Origin: Bacteroidales bacterium
GTDB taxonomy: Bacteria; Bacteroidota; Bacteroidia; Bacteroidales; UBA932
Reading direction: 5' to 3'
DNA: 58,941 nucleotides
NCBI GenBank assembly: GCA_016293535.1
Contig: JAEDEB010000006.1
Location: 1 to 58,941, forward strand
The position numbers and the translations under genes are program-made. Shown here one piece after another: positions 48,438-57,367 of the stretch. Each line of letters starts with the position of its first letter. Position 1 is the first letter of the stretch. A model generated the notes under the pieces. That model made no database searches and was not told the origin of the DNA. It worked only from the letters and a program-made list of their open reading frames with translations.

Positions 48438-49730
48438 ATGAAGAATTTCGTTGAAGAACTCAAGTGGAGGGGAATGATTCACGATATCACTCCGGGGACT
48501 GAGGAAGAACTCTCGAAGGGAATGATGTCAGCTTATGTCGGGATTGACCCTACCGGAGATTCGCTTCATATAGGACATCTCGTAAGCATAATGATTCTCA
48601 AGCATTTCCAGGCATGTGGCAACAAGCCTTTCGCCCTCGTCGGAGGTGCTACCGGAATGATAGGCGACCCGTCGATGAAGAGCCAGGAACGCAATCTCCT
48701 CGACGAGGCGACTCTCGAGCACAATGTCGAGTGCATCAAGGCCCAGCTTTCCCGTTTCCTCGATTTCAACTCCGATGCTCCGAACAAGGCTGAACTCGTG
48801 AATAACTATGACTGGATGAAGGATTATACATTCATCAACTTCACCCGTGACATAGGCAAGCTTATCACAGTCAATTATATGATGAGCAAGGATTCAGTCA
48901 AGAAGAGACTCTCCAGGGACTCTTCGGAAGGCATGTCCTTTACGGAATTCACTTACCAGCTCCTCCAGGGCTACGATTTCCTCTATCTGTATCAGAACAG
49001 GAACGTGAAGCTCCAGCTTGGCGGCGCAGACCAGTGGGGCAATATCACAACAGGCACAGAGCTTATCCGCCGCACCTGTGGGGGAGAGGCGTTCGCTCTG
49101 ACCTGCCCGCTCATAACGAAGGCTGACGGAGGCAAGTTCGGCAAGACCGAGAAGGGAAACATTTGGCTTGACGCGGAGCGCACGTCCCCTTATCAGTTCT
49201 ACCAGTTCTGGCTCAATGTCAGCGACAGCGATGCTGAAAAGTATATAAAGATATTTACGATGCTCGACCGCGAGACGATAGAGTCTGCCATCTCCGCCCA
49301 CCATGAGTGTCCGGAGAGCCGCGAACTCCAGAAACTGCTCGCGCGTGAGGTGACGGTGATGGTTCACGGAGAGAAGGAGTATGAGAATGCCGTGAAGGCT
49401 TCCCAGATGCTCTTTGGAAAGGCGACTGCAGATGATCTCCGAAGCCTTGACGAGCAGACCTTCCTTGCAGTGTTTGACGGTGTCCCGACCTTCCCGATAG
49501 AAAGGGAGAAACTTTTCTCCATGGGCATACTCGACATACTTGCGGTAGAGAGTTCCGTGTTCGCTTCCAAGGGTGAGGCCCGCAAGATGATTCAGAACAA
49601 CGGTTTCTCTCTCAACAAGGAGAAGATGACAGACCCTGCGAGGGTGCTGAACGGGAATGATGTAATCGACGGGAAATATATCCTTCTCCAGAAGGGGAAG
49701 AAGGACTATTACATCATAATTGTAAGGTAA
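48438..49730 (+). CDS. tyrS: tyrosyl-tRNA synthetase
   Basis: Class I aminoacyl-tRNA synthetase for Tyr, 430 residues. The HIGH box (LHIGHLVS) is near residue 40, and the KMSKS loop reads KFGKTEKGN near residue 230. LLQGYDFLYLYQNRNVKLQLGGADQWGN forms the tyrosine pocket. A C-terminal S4 domain, about residues 350-430 (VFASKGEARKMIQNNG), binds the tRNA. It has its own promoter and is followed by rbfA. Confidence 0.97.
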   Translation: MKNFVEELKWRGMIHDITPGTEEELSKGMMSAYVGIDPTGDSLHIGHLVSIMILKHFQACGNKPFALVGGATGMIGDPSMKSQERNLLDEATLEHNVECIKAQLSRFLDFNSDAPNKAELVNNYDWMKDYTFINFTRDIGKLITVNYMMSKDSVKKRLSRDSSEGMSFTEFTYQLLQGYDFLYLYQNRNVKLQLGGADQWGNITTGTELIRRTCGGEAFALTCPLITKADGGKFGKTEKGNIWLDAERTSPYQFYQFWLNVSDSDAEKYIKIFTMLDRETIESAISAHHECPESRELQKLLAREVTVMVHGEKEYENAVKASQMLFGKATADDLRSLDEQTFLAVFDGVPTFPIEREKLFSMGILDILAVESSVFASKGEARKMIQNNGFSLNKEKMTDPARVLNGNDVIDGKYILLQKGKKDYYIIIVR

Positions 49731-49765
49731 TTTATGTTTCGCATTTGCGAAACTTGAGTGTAGTT

Positions 49766-50125
49766 ATGAAGCAGATAGCCCAGGGACAGGAGACCACCAG
49801 ACAGCAGAAGGTCTCACGGGAGATACAGAAAGACCTCGCCGAACTTATCCGCGCAAAGGGTATGGCGCATTTCGGCGGGGCTATGGTATCCGTCAGCGGT
49901 GTAAAGATAAGCCCCGACCTTTCGGTCGCGAGGGTGTATGTGAGCGTATTTCCTTCAGACAAGGCTGCAGCTGTGATGGCCCAGCTCGAAGACGAGAAGA
50001 GATCCCTTCGCGGGGAACTTGGCCAGAAGGTGCGTCAGCAGCTCAGGATAGTTCCGGAGATAGGTTTCTTCCTCGACTCTTCCCTCGATTATGTCGAGCA
50101 TATCGAGGAACTTCTGAAAAAGTAG
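49766..50125 (+). CDS. rbfA: ribosome-binding factor A
   Basis: Cold-shock ribosome maturation factor that binds the 30S subunit. The 119-residue KH-like protein contains VSGVKISPDLSVARVYVSVF and VPEIGFFLDSSLDYVEHIEELL, with the family length and ending. Start chosen at ATG 49766; an in-frame TTG at 49745 sits just after tyrS. It follows tyrS by 35 bases. Confidence 0.92.
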   Translation: MKQIAQGQETTRQQKVSREIQKDLAELIRAKGMAHFGGAMVSVSGVKISPDLSVARVYVSVFPSDKAAAVMAQLEDEKRSLRGELGQKVRQQLRIVPEIGFFLDSSLDYVEHIEELLKK

Positions 50126-50143
50126 CTCGGAATCAGGAGTCCT

Positions 50144-50623
50144 TCAGACGAGATCCGTCACGGTCGCTCCAGTATAGGATATAAGGTCTGCCGGGGATAT
50201 GCGGAATTGAAGTCCGCGTATCCCCGCGCTTATGTATATATGGTCATACAATGTGGCGCTTTCCTCCAGATAGGTGGGGAAGGCTTTTTTCATTCCTACA
50301 GGTGAGCATCCGCCGCGAATGTATCCTGTGGTGGGAAGCAGTTCCTTCATGGGAATGAGATCGCATTTCTTGTTTCCGGAAGCCTTGGCGGCCTTCTTGA
50401 GGTCCACTTCCTGATCGCCCGGAACCACGCATACGAAATGACCTGTCCTGTCCCCGAACAGCACGAGGGTCTTGAATACCTGTTCCAGTGGTTCTCCGAG
50501 CTGTTCCGCAATATGTCCGGCGGCTAGATCGTTTTCGTCGACCGTGTAGGGTATGAGCTCATATCTTATTCCCGCCTTGTCGAGAAGACGGGCGGCGTTG
50601 GTCTTTTCCGTTTTCATCGTCAT
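50144..50623 (-). CDS. ybaK: YbaK/EbsC-type Cys-tRNA(Pro) deacylase
   Basis: Removes mischarged Cys from tRNA-Pro, protecting translation fidelity. The 159-residue protein has EQVFKTLVLFGDR and a later GGCSPVGMKKAFPTYL, matching YbaK; the Lys in QVFKTLV is the key binding residue. It starts after rsmD by 15 bases; ATG 50623 is chosen over ATG 50617 and a TTG at 50632. It converges with rbfA. Confidence 0.9.
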   Translation of the reverse strand: MTMKTEKTNAARLLDKAGIRYELIPYTVDENDLAAGHIAEQLGEPLEQVFKTLVLFGDRTGHFVCVVPGDQEVDLKKAAKASGNKKCDLIPMKELLPTTGYIRGGCSPVGMKKAFPTYLEESATLYDHIYISAGIRGLQFRISPADLISYTGATVTDLV

Positions 50624-50638
50624 TTTCCGCAATCGTTT

Positions 50639-51172
50639 CTATTTTTCGAAGAAGCTGAAATGTACGTTGCCGTATTTCCTGGTTTTGACGAACTTCGGAT
50701 GGGAGCTGAAGTCGTGGTCCCCTCCGTGCTCGAGTATGAAATAGCAGCCGTCGTGGAGTATGTCCCGCGCGAAAACCTTGTCCGGAATGCTCGCGAGACC
50801 TTCGAGTGCATAAGGAGGGTCCGCGAATATGATATCGAATTTCTCGTGGCAGATTTCAAGGAAATCGAAGACGTTGTGGTGGACGGTGGTGAGATTGTTC
50901 AAACCGAGTCTGGTGGCCTGGCTTCGGATGAAGTTTGCGTGCATCGGGAGCATCTCGACGCAGTACACCCTTTCTGCACCCCTTGATGCGAACTCGTAGG
51001 ATATGGCTCCCGTTCCTCCGAAGAGGTCGAGCACTTTCAGTCCTTCGAACTCATATTCGTTGTTGAGGATGTTGAACAGTCCTTCCTTCGCGAAGTCCGT
51101 GGTCGGTCGTGCCTTGTAACCGTCGGGAGGAAGTATGCTCTTCCCCTTGAGTCTGCCGCCTATGATTCTCAT
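50639..51172 (-). CDS. rsmD: 16S rRNA (guanine-966 N2) methyltransferase
   Basis: SAM-dependent methyltransferase for 16S rRNA G966, 177 residues. It starts MRIIGGRLKGKSILPP, contains LDLFGGTGAISYEFASRGA (SAM site) and FADPPYAL (catalytic NPPY-type motif). It overlaps DUF3822 by four bases (ATGA), as in many Bacteroidota. Confidence 0.93.
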   Translation of the reverse strand: MRIIGGRLKGKSILPPDGYKARPTTDFAKEGLFNILNNEYEFEGLKVLDLFGGTGAISYEFASRGAERVYCVEMLPMHANFIRSQATRLGLNNLTTVHHNVFDFLEICHEKFDIIFADPPYALEGLASIPDKVFARDILHDGCYFILEHGGDHDFSSHPKFVKTRKYGNVHFSFFEK

Positions 51173-51852
51173 GCCCTGTCGTCAGTGAACGATTCCACGG
51201 CGTGGAAATATCCGTAGAGGGATTCTTCTTCCTCCGGCCTAAGCGGAGTCCTGAAATACAGCGTCGATACTTCTGGATTCAGCTGGAACTTGCGCAACAC
51301 GAGGAAGAGAAAGTATTCTGCCGTGGTGAAGTCGGCGGCTTCGAAGGAATTGCACAGAAGCAGGGTCCTGCCCTGCGCGACCACGAGGTGGAGGTAGCCG
51401 TCTGCGTAGGAGGCGATTATCTTGTTGTAGTCAGTTATGGAATCAAGGGCCTTGAGCATGTGGTACTGCTCAGGATAAAGCTCCCCCTTGCTTCCGTCCG
51501 TCCTGCGAAGGCTTTCGTGGATAACCCTTGCCAGCTGACAGCATCTGCTTGTGGAGAATACTGCGACGGCTCCGACCTGAGGTAGAGCCAGGTAGGATGC
51601 CTGGTCTTCAGGATTGAGGGTTACGGTTTCGGCAAGTATTTCCCTCGCCCTTTCCGGGCTGAAGAAATGTTCGGGTACGAGGGTGAACTTGGGGGTGAAA
51701 ACACTGATACAGACCTCGTCGTACCTTTTCTGGAATTCAGGCTGTGAGAATATACAACCTGCGCCCAGCCATTCTGACCGGGCGCAACCGTTATATATCG
51801 AGAAACCGTCCTCTTTGACGAGAACCGTAATCCTACTCCCAGTTTCCTGCAT
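51169..51852 (-). CDS. DUF3822 family protein
   Basis: Protein of 227 residues, recognised as DUF3822 by its position before rsmD and by VPEHFFSPERA and LLLCNSFEAADFTTAEYFLFLVL. It is thought to have an actin-like fold, but there is no known activity. No signal peptide or membrane helix is present. It overlaps the upstream unknown gene by 20 bases. Confidence 0.7.
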   Translation of the reverse strand: MQETGSRITVLVKEDGFSIYNGCARSEWLGAGCIFSQPEFQKRYDEVCISVFTPKFTLVPEHFFSPERAREILAETVTLNPEDQASYLALPQVGAVAVFSTSRCCQLARVIHESLRRTDGSKGELYPEQYHMLKALDSITDYNKIIASYADGYLHLVVAQGRTLLLCNSFEAADFTTAEYFLFLVLRKFQLNPEVSTLYFRTPLRPEEEESLYGYFHAVESFTDDRA

Positions 51853-52555
51853 TGTTGTTAGGCGCTGAGATGCTTCCTACCATAAGACCAGGGTAACGTC
51901 CAGTATCTTCCCTCTCGAAGTAGAGGTTTACGATGAGCTGGTGGTCGAGACCCTTGAGGAGGTACTCCCGGATGACTCCGTTCTCGTCCTTGATACCGTA
52001 AGGCATCTTGGCCTCGAAGAGAGGAACCTTCACGCCGGATACGGTCTTGATTGTGGACTCCATAAGCACGGTGTCGCCGCAGGCAGGAATGAATGCAATC
52101 GAGTCGATGCAGAAGTCATCCCTTCTGCAGAGCGTGTCCTTCACTGCGATAGGGTGGGATACCTTACCCCATACGCGCTCGCCGTCCTGATAAAGCTCAT
52201 AGAGTTTCTGCTCGAGCTTCGGACCCTTGAGGTGGAGCCTCTGTGCATACTTGTTCCTGTTGATGTCAGCGAGGGAGTCGTCCTGAGAGCCGAACTGGAG
52301 AACGACGTCGATCTTGCCTTCATTGTAGTACCACTTGAGGGAGTCGAAGGAAGGAGCGTAGCGTCCGAATTCGCTCTTGAATGAGTTCTGGAGCGTACGG
52401 ATATCCTTGAGCCTCTGGATTGCGACAGCCTCGCGTGCGGCTACCTGCTTGTTGAACTGGACAGGCTGCATTACGCTGCGTACGCAGAGATAGGCGAGAC
52501 CTGCGATGCAGAGCGGAAGGATGAACCAGGTGAGGATTTTCTTGAGTGCTTTCAT
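51833..52555 (-). CDS. membrane-anchored protein with pseudopilin-like start, unknown
   Basis: A 240-residue protein with one N-terminal membrane segment (FILPLCIAGLAYLCVRSVM). The next part, AVAIQRLKDIRTLQNSFKSEFGRYAPSF, resembles the helix and following loop of type II secretion pseudopilins, though without the classical prepilin peptidase site. No domain was recognised in the rest, which is beta-rich. It has its own TAACTTTG promoter and overlaps DUF3822. Confidence 0.55.
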   Translation of the reverse strand: MKALKKILTWFILPLCIAGLAYLCVRSVMQPVQFNKQVAAREAVAIQRLKDIRTLQNSFKSEFGRYAPSFDSLKWYYNEGKIDVVLQFGSQDDSLADINRNKYAQRLHLKGPKLEQKLYELYQDGERVWGKVSHPIAVKDTLCRRDDFCIDSIAFIPACGDTVLMESTIKTVSGVKVPLFEAKMPYGIKDENGVIREYLLKGLDHQLIVNLYFEREDTGRYPGLMVGSISAPNNNAGNWE

Positions 52556-52603
52556 TTTGTATGTAAGTTATTTCTTGTTCAGGACAATGGTCATAAATCC
52601 GGA

Positions 52604-52611
52604 CAAAGTTA
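52604..52611 (-). promoter_or_regulatory. promoter -7 element of the unknown-DUF3822-rsmD-ybaK unit
   Basis: TAACTTTG on the minus strand, 48 bases before the ATG of the pseudopilin-like gene. Confidence 0.5.
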
Positions 52612-52643
52612 AAAAAATCATTTATGATATGCAATATAATTTC

Positions 52644-52651
52644 TAATTTTG
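52644..52651 (+). promoter_or_regulatory. promoter -7 element of nrnA
   Basis: TAATTTTG, exact TAnnTTTG, followed by only six bases before the ATG at 52658. The mRNA should be leaderless or have a leader of three bases or fewer. Confidence 0.55.
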
Positions 52652-52657
52652 CAATGT

Positions 52658-53710
52658 ATGCAAACCTACTACAAATCCCTTTCGGAAGGCGCTCCTGCGA
52701 GGTTAGAACGCCTTTTTTCGGAAGCTGGAAAGGTCGTGGTCGTCACTCACGTCCACCCGGACGGCGATGCGCTCGGAAGCAGTTTCGGCCTTTTCCATTT
52801 TCTGGATTCAAGGGCTGTTCCCGTAGATGTGGTGACCCTCGACCCCGTCCCTGACACACTTGCTTTCATACTTGACGAGAGGGCTGCGGAACATCATTTC
52901 GTTGCTTCCGAGAATATGGCCGGGGCGGAGTCGGTGCTGCGTTCGGCCGGGCTGCTTGTCTGTCTCGACTTTCCGACCTTCAGCCGTGCCGGAGACGGCC
53001 TCGGGGATATCCTTGCAGGCCTCAGGTGCAGGAAGGTGCTTGTCGACCACCATCTGTCCCCCGACAGAGACGCCTTCGACCTTGTTTTCTCTGAAACCGG
53101 GGTTTCTTCAGCCAGCGAGCTTCTTTATTGGGTGCTCGATGCCATTGGCGGGGTTATGCCGCCAGAGACTGCCCGCTGCCTGATGGCAGGAATGACCACT
53201 GATACGAACAATTTCGCAAATTCGGTATACCCCTCGACCTTCGATATGGCTTCGCGCCTGCTTCGAGCCGGGGTTGACCGCAACCGCATAGTCACCGACC
53301 TGTATCACAACTATCGTGAACAGCGCTATCGTCTTATGGGATATCTTCTCTCGGAAAAGATGGTCATAAGCGCACAGGGCGTTGCGTATATGATACTCGA
53401 TACCGACGAGATGCTCAGATATGACGTCCGCGAAGGAGATACCGAAGCCTTTGTAAACCTCCCTCTCGGAATTGACCGCGTACGTATGAGCATTTTTCTC
53501 AAACGACAGGACGAGGGCCTTTTCCGCGTGTCCATACGTTCAGAGGAGGGAGTGAGCGCAAACCTCTGCGCACGCCTCCATTTCCACGGCGGGGGACACG
53601 AACTCGCGGCGGGAGGCAGACTTTATGTCCCTGACGACGTGAAGGACGCCGCCGATGCAGCCGCGTATATAGAGAAGGTGACTTCGGAATTCCTCGCCGG
53701 GCGTGACTGA
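52658..53710 (+). CDS. nrnA: NrnA-type oligoribonuclease / pAp phosphatase (DHH family)
   Basis: Phosphoesterase of 350 residues degrading nanoRNAs and 3'-phosphoadenosine 5'-phosphate. The DHH domain shows THVHPDGDALGSS and VDHHLSPD; the DHHA1 domain has HFHGGGHELAAGG. pAp is a by-product of sulfate activation, so it complements the cysteine genes. The start is ATG 52658, six bases past the promoter; a TTG at 52649 lies inside that promoter. Confidence 0.9.
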   Translation: MQTYYKSLSEGAPARLERLFSEAGKVVVVTHVHPDGDALGSSFGLFHFLDSRAVPVDVVTLDPVPDTLAFILDERAAEHHFVASENMAGAESVLRSAGLLVCLDFPTFSRAGDGLGDILAGLRCRKVLVDHHLSPDRDAFDLVFSETGVSSASELLYWVLDAIGGVMPPETARCLMAGMTTDTNNFANSVYPSTFDMASRLLRAGVDRNRIVTDLYHNYREQRYRLMGYLLSEKMVISAQGVAYMILDTDEMLRYDVREGDTEAFVNLPLGIDRVRMSIFLKRQDEGLFRVSIRSEEGVSANLCARLHFHGGGHELAAGGRLYVPDDVKDAADAAAYIEKVTSEFLAGRD

Positions 53711-53741
53711 GCCGGCGGAATGGACAGGAATGGACAGGATT

Positions 53742-54296
53742 ATGATGAATTTCAGAAATATACCCGATGTGCTGGCAACGCTTGCCCTGCTGGCAACGCT
53801 GTTCTCCGGCTGTACCAAGCAGAGCCTGGAGGCGTCCTACAATAACCAGGAGACCAAGATAGACAATTACATATCAGCCCTTGTGACGAAGGATTCGATA
53901 CGGGTGGTCCATAATGCCGGTGCCCATCGTGCCGTTCTCGTCGAGGGCGAGGGCGATCCGCTGAGCAACAAGGGCTCGGTTGCATTTTACTATGCAGGAT
54001 ATGTATTCAACGGGAATATCAGCTCATCTAACCTGTTCGCGACAAACCACGAACCTACGGCGACTTCATCCTCCTTCAATGCGCCCGGATTCCCCTTGGA
54101 GGTGAGGATAGAGGATATGTCCGACTCCCAATTGCTCGAGGGACTTTACAACGGGCTGGTAGGCGTCCAGGCGGGAGAGGAGTGCGTAATACTCTTTTCC
54201 GGGAAATACGGTTTCGGCAAGAAGGCTGTAGGCACGATTCCTGCCAATTCGGCCCTGGCCTATCATATATGGGTAGAAAGCATCAACAACGATTGA
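53742..54296 (+). CDS. FKBP-like lipoprotein
   Basis: Lipoprotein of 184 residues with signal peptide and lipobox (LALLATLFSGC). The C-terminal half has FKBP-like features: VAFYYAGYVFNG, GFPLEVRIEDMS, GLVGVQAGEECVILFSGKYGFG and TIPANSALAYHIWV. It may be a peptidyl-prolyl isomerase or a degenerate one. Start uncertain: ATG 53742, 53745 or 53730; the GTG at 53703 overlaps nrnA. Confidence 0.65.
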   Translation: MMNFRNIPDVLATLALLATLFSGCTKQSLEASYNNQETKIDNYISALVTKDSIRVVHNAGAHRAVLVEGEGDPLSNKGSVAFYYAGYVFNGNISSSNLFATNHEPTATSSSFNAPGFPLEVRIEDMSDSQLLEGLYNGLVGVQAGEECVILFSGKYGFGKKAVGTIPANSALAYHIWVESINND

Positions 54297-54343
54297 GATG
54301 CGGACGCATCTTTCATATATGTAAGCAAGACAGGAATGTTTAC

Positions 54344-54351
54344 TATATTTG
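54344..54351 (+). promoter_or_regulatory. promoter -7 element of the second FKBP gene
   Basis: TATATTTG, exact TAnnTTTG, ending five bases before ATG 54356. The transcript start would fall at or near the ATG. Confidence 0.5.
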
Positions 54352-54355
54352 CAGA

Positions 54356-55390
54356 ATGTTTCAAATGAAAATGACTGGAATTTCAAGATTTGCCGCTGTG
54401 CTCGGACTGCTTGCTCTGGTTGCGGTCTCATGTGCCAAGACGGAAAAGACTTCGACATATGACTCTGCCAAGCGTTTCGTGGAGGCATGGATGAATGTCA
54501 ACCATCCCGGCGTCCTGCCTACCGAAGACGGCATCTATATGCTCGATGATGTGGAAGGGGACGGCATACTCGCCGACACCCTGTCCTATCTGTATGTGAA
54601 TTACACCGTGCGCACCATCAAGGGGGTATACGACAAGACCAATAGTGTGGACATAGCCAAGCAACTCGGCTCCTATGACAAGACCGCGTTCTATGGCCCC
54701 CATATCTGGAGGTTTGACATCGGATCACAGTATGCGGGAGTTATCGATATGGTCAAAGGAATGAAGGTCGGGGGACAAAGGACCGCACTTATCCCGAGAT
54801 GGCTCATATCGCTTCAGGATTTTGGCACCGAGGAAGAATATCTCTCCAGTTCCAAGGGCGGCACCGAGGATTTCATCTATTCCATTGAGATTGTCGACGG
54901 CACCGACGATGTGCTCGAGTGGCAGGAGGATTCGATAGACCGTTTTGTGGAAAGGACTTTCGGAAAGGACAAGCTGGGTGTGGATACTGTGGGATTCCGC
55001 TATATTTGCCTCAAGGAGCCGAAGGATTCCGTTTCCTTCCCTGTGGATACTACCGTATACATCAACTACACAGGCCGTCTTCTCAACGGTCAGATTTTCG
55101 ACACAAATGTGGAGAAGACTGCAAAGGACGCCGGAATATACAATGCCTCCAGAAGCTATGGAGCTCTGCCGGTCAGTTGGGGTGAGACCTATTCGGATCT
55201 CACTCTGGACGGCAGCAGCGTGGTTTCCGGCTTCAGCCGCACGCTCTGGGAGATGGGGAAATATGAGAAAGGCATCGGCATCTTCTATTCGGAACTCGGA
55301 TATTCTGCCAGCGGTTCCGGTTCGACGATTCCGGAGTATTCTCCTCTGATGTTCGAAATCGAGATTGTGGACAAACCGGAGGATGATTGA
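54356..55390 (+). CDS. FKBP-type peptidyl-prolyl isomerase lipoprotein, double domain
   Basis: Lipoprotein of 344 residues with lipobox (LLALVAVSCAK). Two FKBP-like domains: the first (about residues 80-190) includes MVKGMKVGGQRTALIPRWL, the second (about 220-330) is VYINYTGRLLNGQIFDTN and TLWEMGKYEKGIGIFYSELGYSASG. Periplasmic or outer-membrane folding of proline-containing substrates is likely. The ATG at 54365 is an alternative start. It overlaps the MATE gene by one base (TGATG). Confidence 0.8.
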   Translation: MFQMKMTGISRFAAVLGLLALVAVSCAKTEKTSTYDSAKRFVEAWMNVNHPGVLPTEDGIYMLDDVEGDGILADTLSYLYVNYTVRTIKGVYDKTNSVDIAKQLGSYDKTAFYGPHIWRFDIGSQYAGVIDMVKGMKVGGQRTALIPRWLISLQDFGTEEEYLSSSKGGTEDFIYSIEIVDGTDDVLEWQEDSIDRFVERTFGKDKLGVDTVGFRYICLKEPKDSVSFPVDTTVYINYTGRLLNGQIFDTNVEKTAKDAGIYNASRSYGALPVSWGETYSDLTLDGSSVVSGFSRTLWEMGKYEKGIGIFYSELGYSASGSGSTIPEYSPLMFEIEIVDKPEDD

Positions 55391-56781
55391 TGGCTGAGAA
55401 CAAGGTAGTACCTACAGAACTCGGAACAGAAAAGATCAGCACCCTGCTGAAGAGATATGCCGTCCCTGCAATAATTGCAATGACGGCGTCTTCTCTATAT
55501 AATATGGTCGACAGCATTTTCATCGGCCAGGGAGTGGGCGCGCTTGCCATATCCGGGCTCGCGGTCACTTTCCCCCTGATGAACCTTTCCACCGCCTTCG
55601 GCACACTTGTAGGGGTGGGAGGCGCGACCATCCTGTCCATACTTCTGGGACAGAAGAACTATGAAGGCGCGAGGAAAGTGCTCGGCAACATCTTCTCCCT
55701 CAACATAATCATAGGGCTGCTCTTCATGATTGTCTCCCTGATGTTCCTCGATCCCATACTCCGTTTCTTCGGAGCGAGCGAGGCGACTTTGCCTTACGCG
55801 AGGGAATATATGAGGATAATACTCTGGGGCAATGTCATCACCCACCTGTATTTCGGACTGAACAGCGCGATGCGCTCATCGGGAAGGCCGAAGACCGCGA
55901 TGGGGCTGACTCTCTTTACGGTGATATTCAACAGCCTGCTGGACCCTCTGATGATTTTCGTGTTCGATATGGGCATCAGCGGCGCAGCCTGGGCGACAGT
56001 GATATCTCAGGTCATAGCCCTGGTTATCATCATTTTCCTCTTCTCGGACAAACGCAATGTCCTGCATTTCGAGAAGGGCCTGGTGAGACTTGACTGGAGG
56101 ATAGCGAGGGATTCGACGGAGATAGGGATGGGGCCGTTCTTGATGAACGCGGCCAGCTGCATAGTCACCATCTTCATAAACCGCCAGCTTCTCAAGTATG
56201 CCGGCGACCTGGGAATTGGCGCATACGGAATATGCAACCGTTTCACCTTCCTCTTCTTCATGATCTGCATGGGTCTGAACCAGGGCATGCAGCCTATAGC
56301 CGGTTACAATTACGGAGCGAGGAAGTACACCAGGGTGTATGAGGTCTATGTCAGGACCATGGCGATGGCCTCTGTCATACTTACGGTAGCGACTCTGATC
56401 TGCCTTTTCTTTCCGCGGCTATCCTCATCGATCTTCACGCACGACCCTCAGCTTCTCGAGCAGTCCGCTCACGGAATGCGGATACTCAACTGCATGCTCT
56501 GGCTCGTCGGAGTTTCTGCAATTACCACCAACTTCTTTCAGAGTCTGGGAATGATAAGGCAGTCGATATTTCTCTCGCTCACGCGCCAATTGCTCATACT
56601 TGTGCCTCTCATTTACGTTCTGCCCATCTTCATGGGGGCAGACGGGGTCTGGTGGAGTTTTCCTATTTCGGACCTACTGGCTTTCGTGATGGCGGTGGTC
56701 TTCGGAGTTCCTCTGGTGAAGAAGATGCGCAGAACCCCTGACGGGGCGGACCCTTCGGTGTTCGGCGGCAAGATTCAGTGA
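55390..56781 (+). CDS. MATE family efflux transporter
   Basis: Inner-membrane multidrug or toxin extrusion pump with about 12 helices, 463 residues. The N-terminal half has YAVPAIIAMTASSLYNMVDSIFIGQGVGALAISGLAVTFP and the C-terminal half GLNQGMQPIAGYNYGARKY, both hallmarks. Substrate and coupling ion are not evident. The ATG overlaps the stop of the FKBP gene. Confidence 0.9.
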   Translation: MAENKVVPTELGTEKISTLLKRYAVPAIIAMTASSLYNMVDSIFIGQGVGALAISGLAVTFPLMNLSTAFGTLVGVGGATILSILLGQKNYEGARKVLGNIFSLNIIIGLLFMIVSLMFLDPILRFFGASEATLPYAREYMRIILWGNVITHLYFGLNSAMRSSGRPKTAMGLTLFTVIFNSLLDPLMIFVFDMGISGAAWATVISQVIALVIIIFLFSDKRNVLHFEKGLVRLDWRIARDSTEIGMGPFLMNAASCIVTIFINRQLLKYAGDLGIGAYGICNRFTFLFFMICMGLNQGMQPIAGYNYGARKYTRVYEVYVRTMAMASVILTVATLICLFFPRLSSSIFTHDPQLLEQSAHGMRILNCMLWLVGVSAITTNFFQSLGMIRQSIFLSLTRQLLILVPLIYVLPIFMGADGVWWSFPISDLLAFVMAVVFGVPLVKKMRRTPDGADPSVFGGKIQ

Positions 56782-56782
56782 T

Positions 56783-57367
56783 ATGGAAAGACATTTCATC
56801 ATAAACATAGGCCGCCAATTCGGCAGCGGCGGCAAGCAGGTGGCTCTGGCCTTGGGCCAGATGCTGGGCGTGCCTGTGTATGACAGCGAACTCATAAGCA
56901 GGGCAGCACAGGAGAGCGGTATCAGCAGATCCGCCTTCGAACCGGCGGATGAAGAACGCAAGTCTCTGAGGCTGGGCCTCTTCCACGGCAGTTTCGGGGA
57001 TGTGGAGCTGTTCAACATCCAGAGCGAGACAATACGCAACATTGCAGCCTCCGGCTCCGCAGTGATAGTAGGACGTTGTTCTGATTATGTGCTAAGGGAT
57101 ATGGAAGGAACGCTCGACGTGTTCATAACTGCGCCCCTGGACAGGAGAATAGAAAGGGTCTCGCAGCGTACAGGTCTCGCTCCGGACAAGGCAAAGTCCC
57201 TGATTGTCAAGAAGGACAAGGCGCGTGCATCCTATTATGACTGCTTCACTTTCGGGAATTGGGGAGTTGCCGGCAATTATGATCTTTGCGTTGATTCTTC
57301 GATTCTTGGAACGGAGGGCACGGCCGAGTTCATCATCGATTTTGCGAGAAAGGCGGGGATACTATGA
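56783..57367 (+). CDS. cytidylate kinase-like family protein
   Basis: P-loop protein of 194 residues related to cytidylate kinase: IINIGRQFGSGGKQVALALG holds the Walker A, and VIVGRCSDYVL follows near residue 95. These proteins are known beside various enzymes and may phosphorylate a nucleotide or other substrate; true CMP kinase is expected elsewhere. One base follows the MATE stop. It overlaps the serine hydrolase start (ATGA). Confidence 0.8.
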   Translation: MERHFIINIGRQFGSGGKQVALALGQMLGVPVYDSELISRAAQESGISRSAFEPADEERKSLRLGLFHGSFGDVELFNIQSETIRNIAASGSAVIVGRCSDYVLRDMEGTLDVFITAPLDRRIERVSQRTGLAPDKAKSLIVKKDKARASYYDCFTFGNWGVAGNYDLCVDSSILGTEGTAEFIIDFARKAGIL

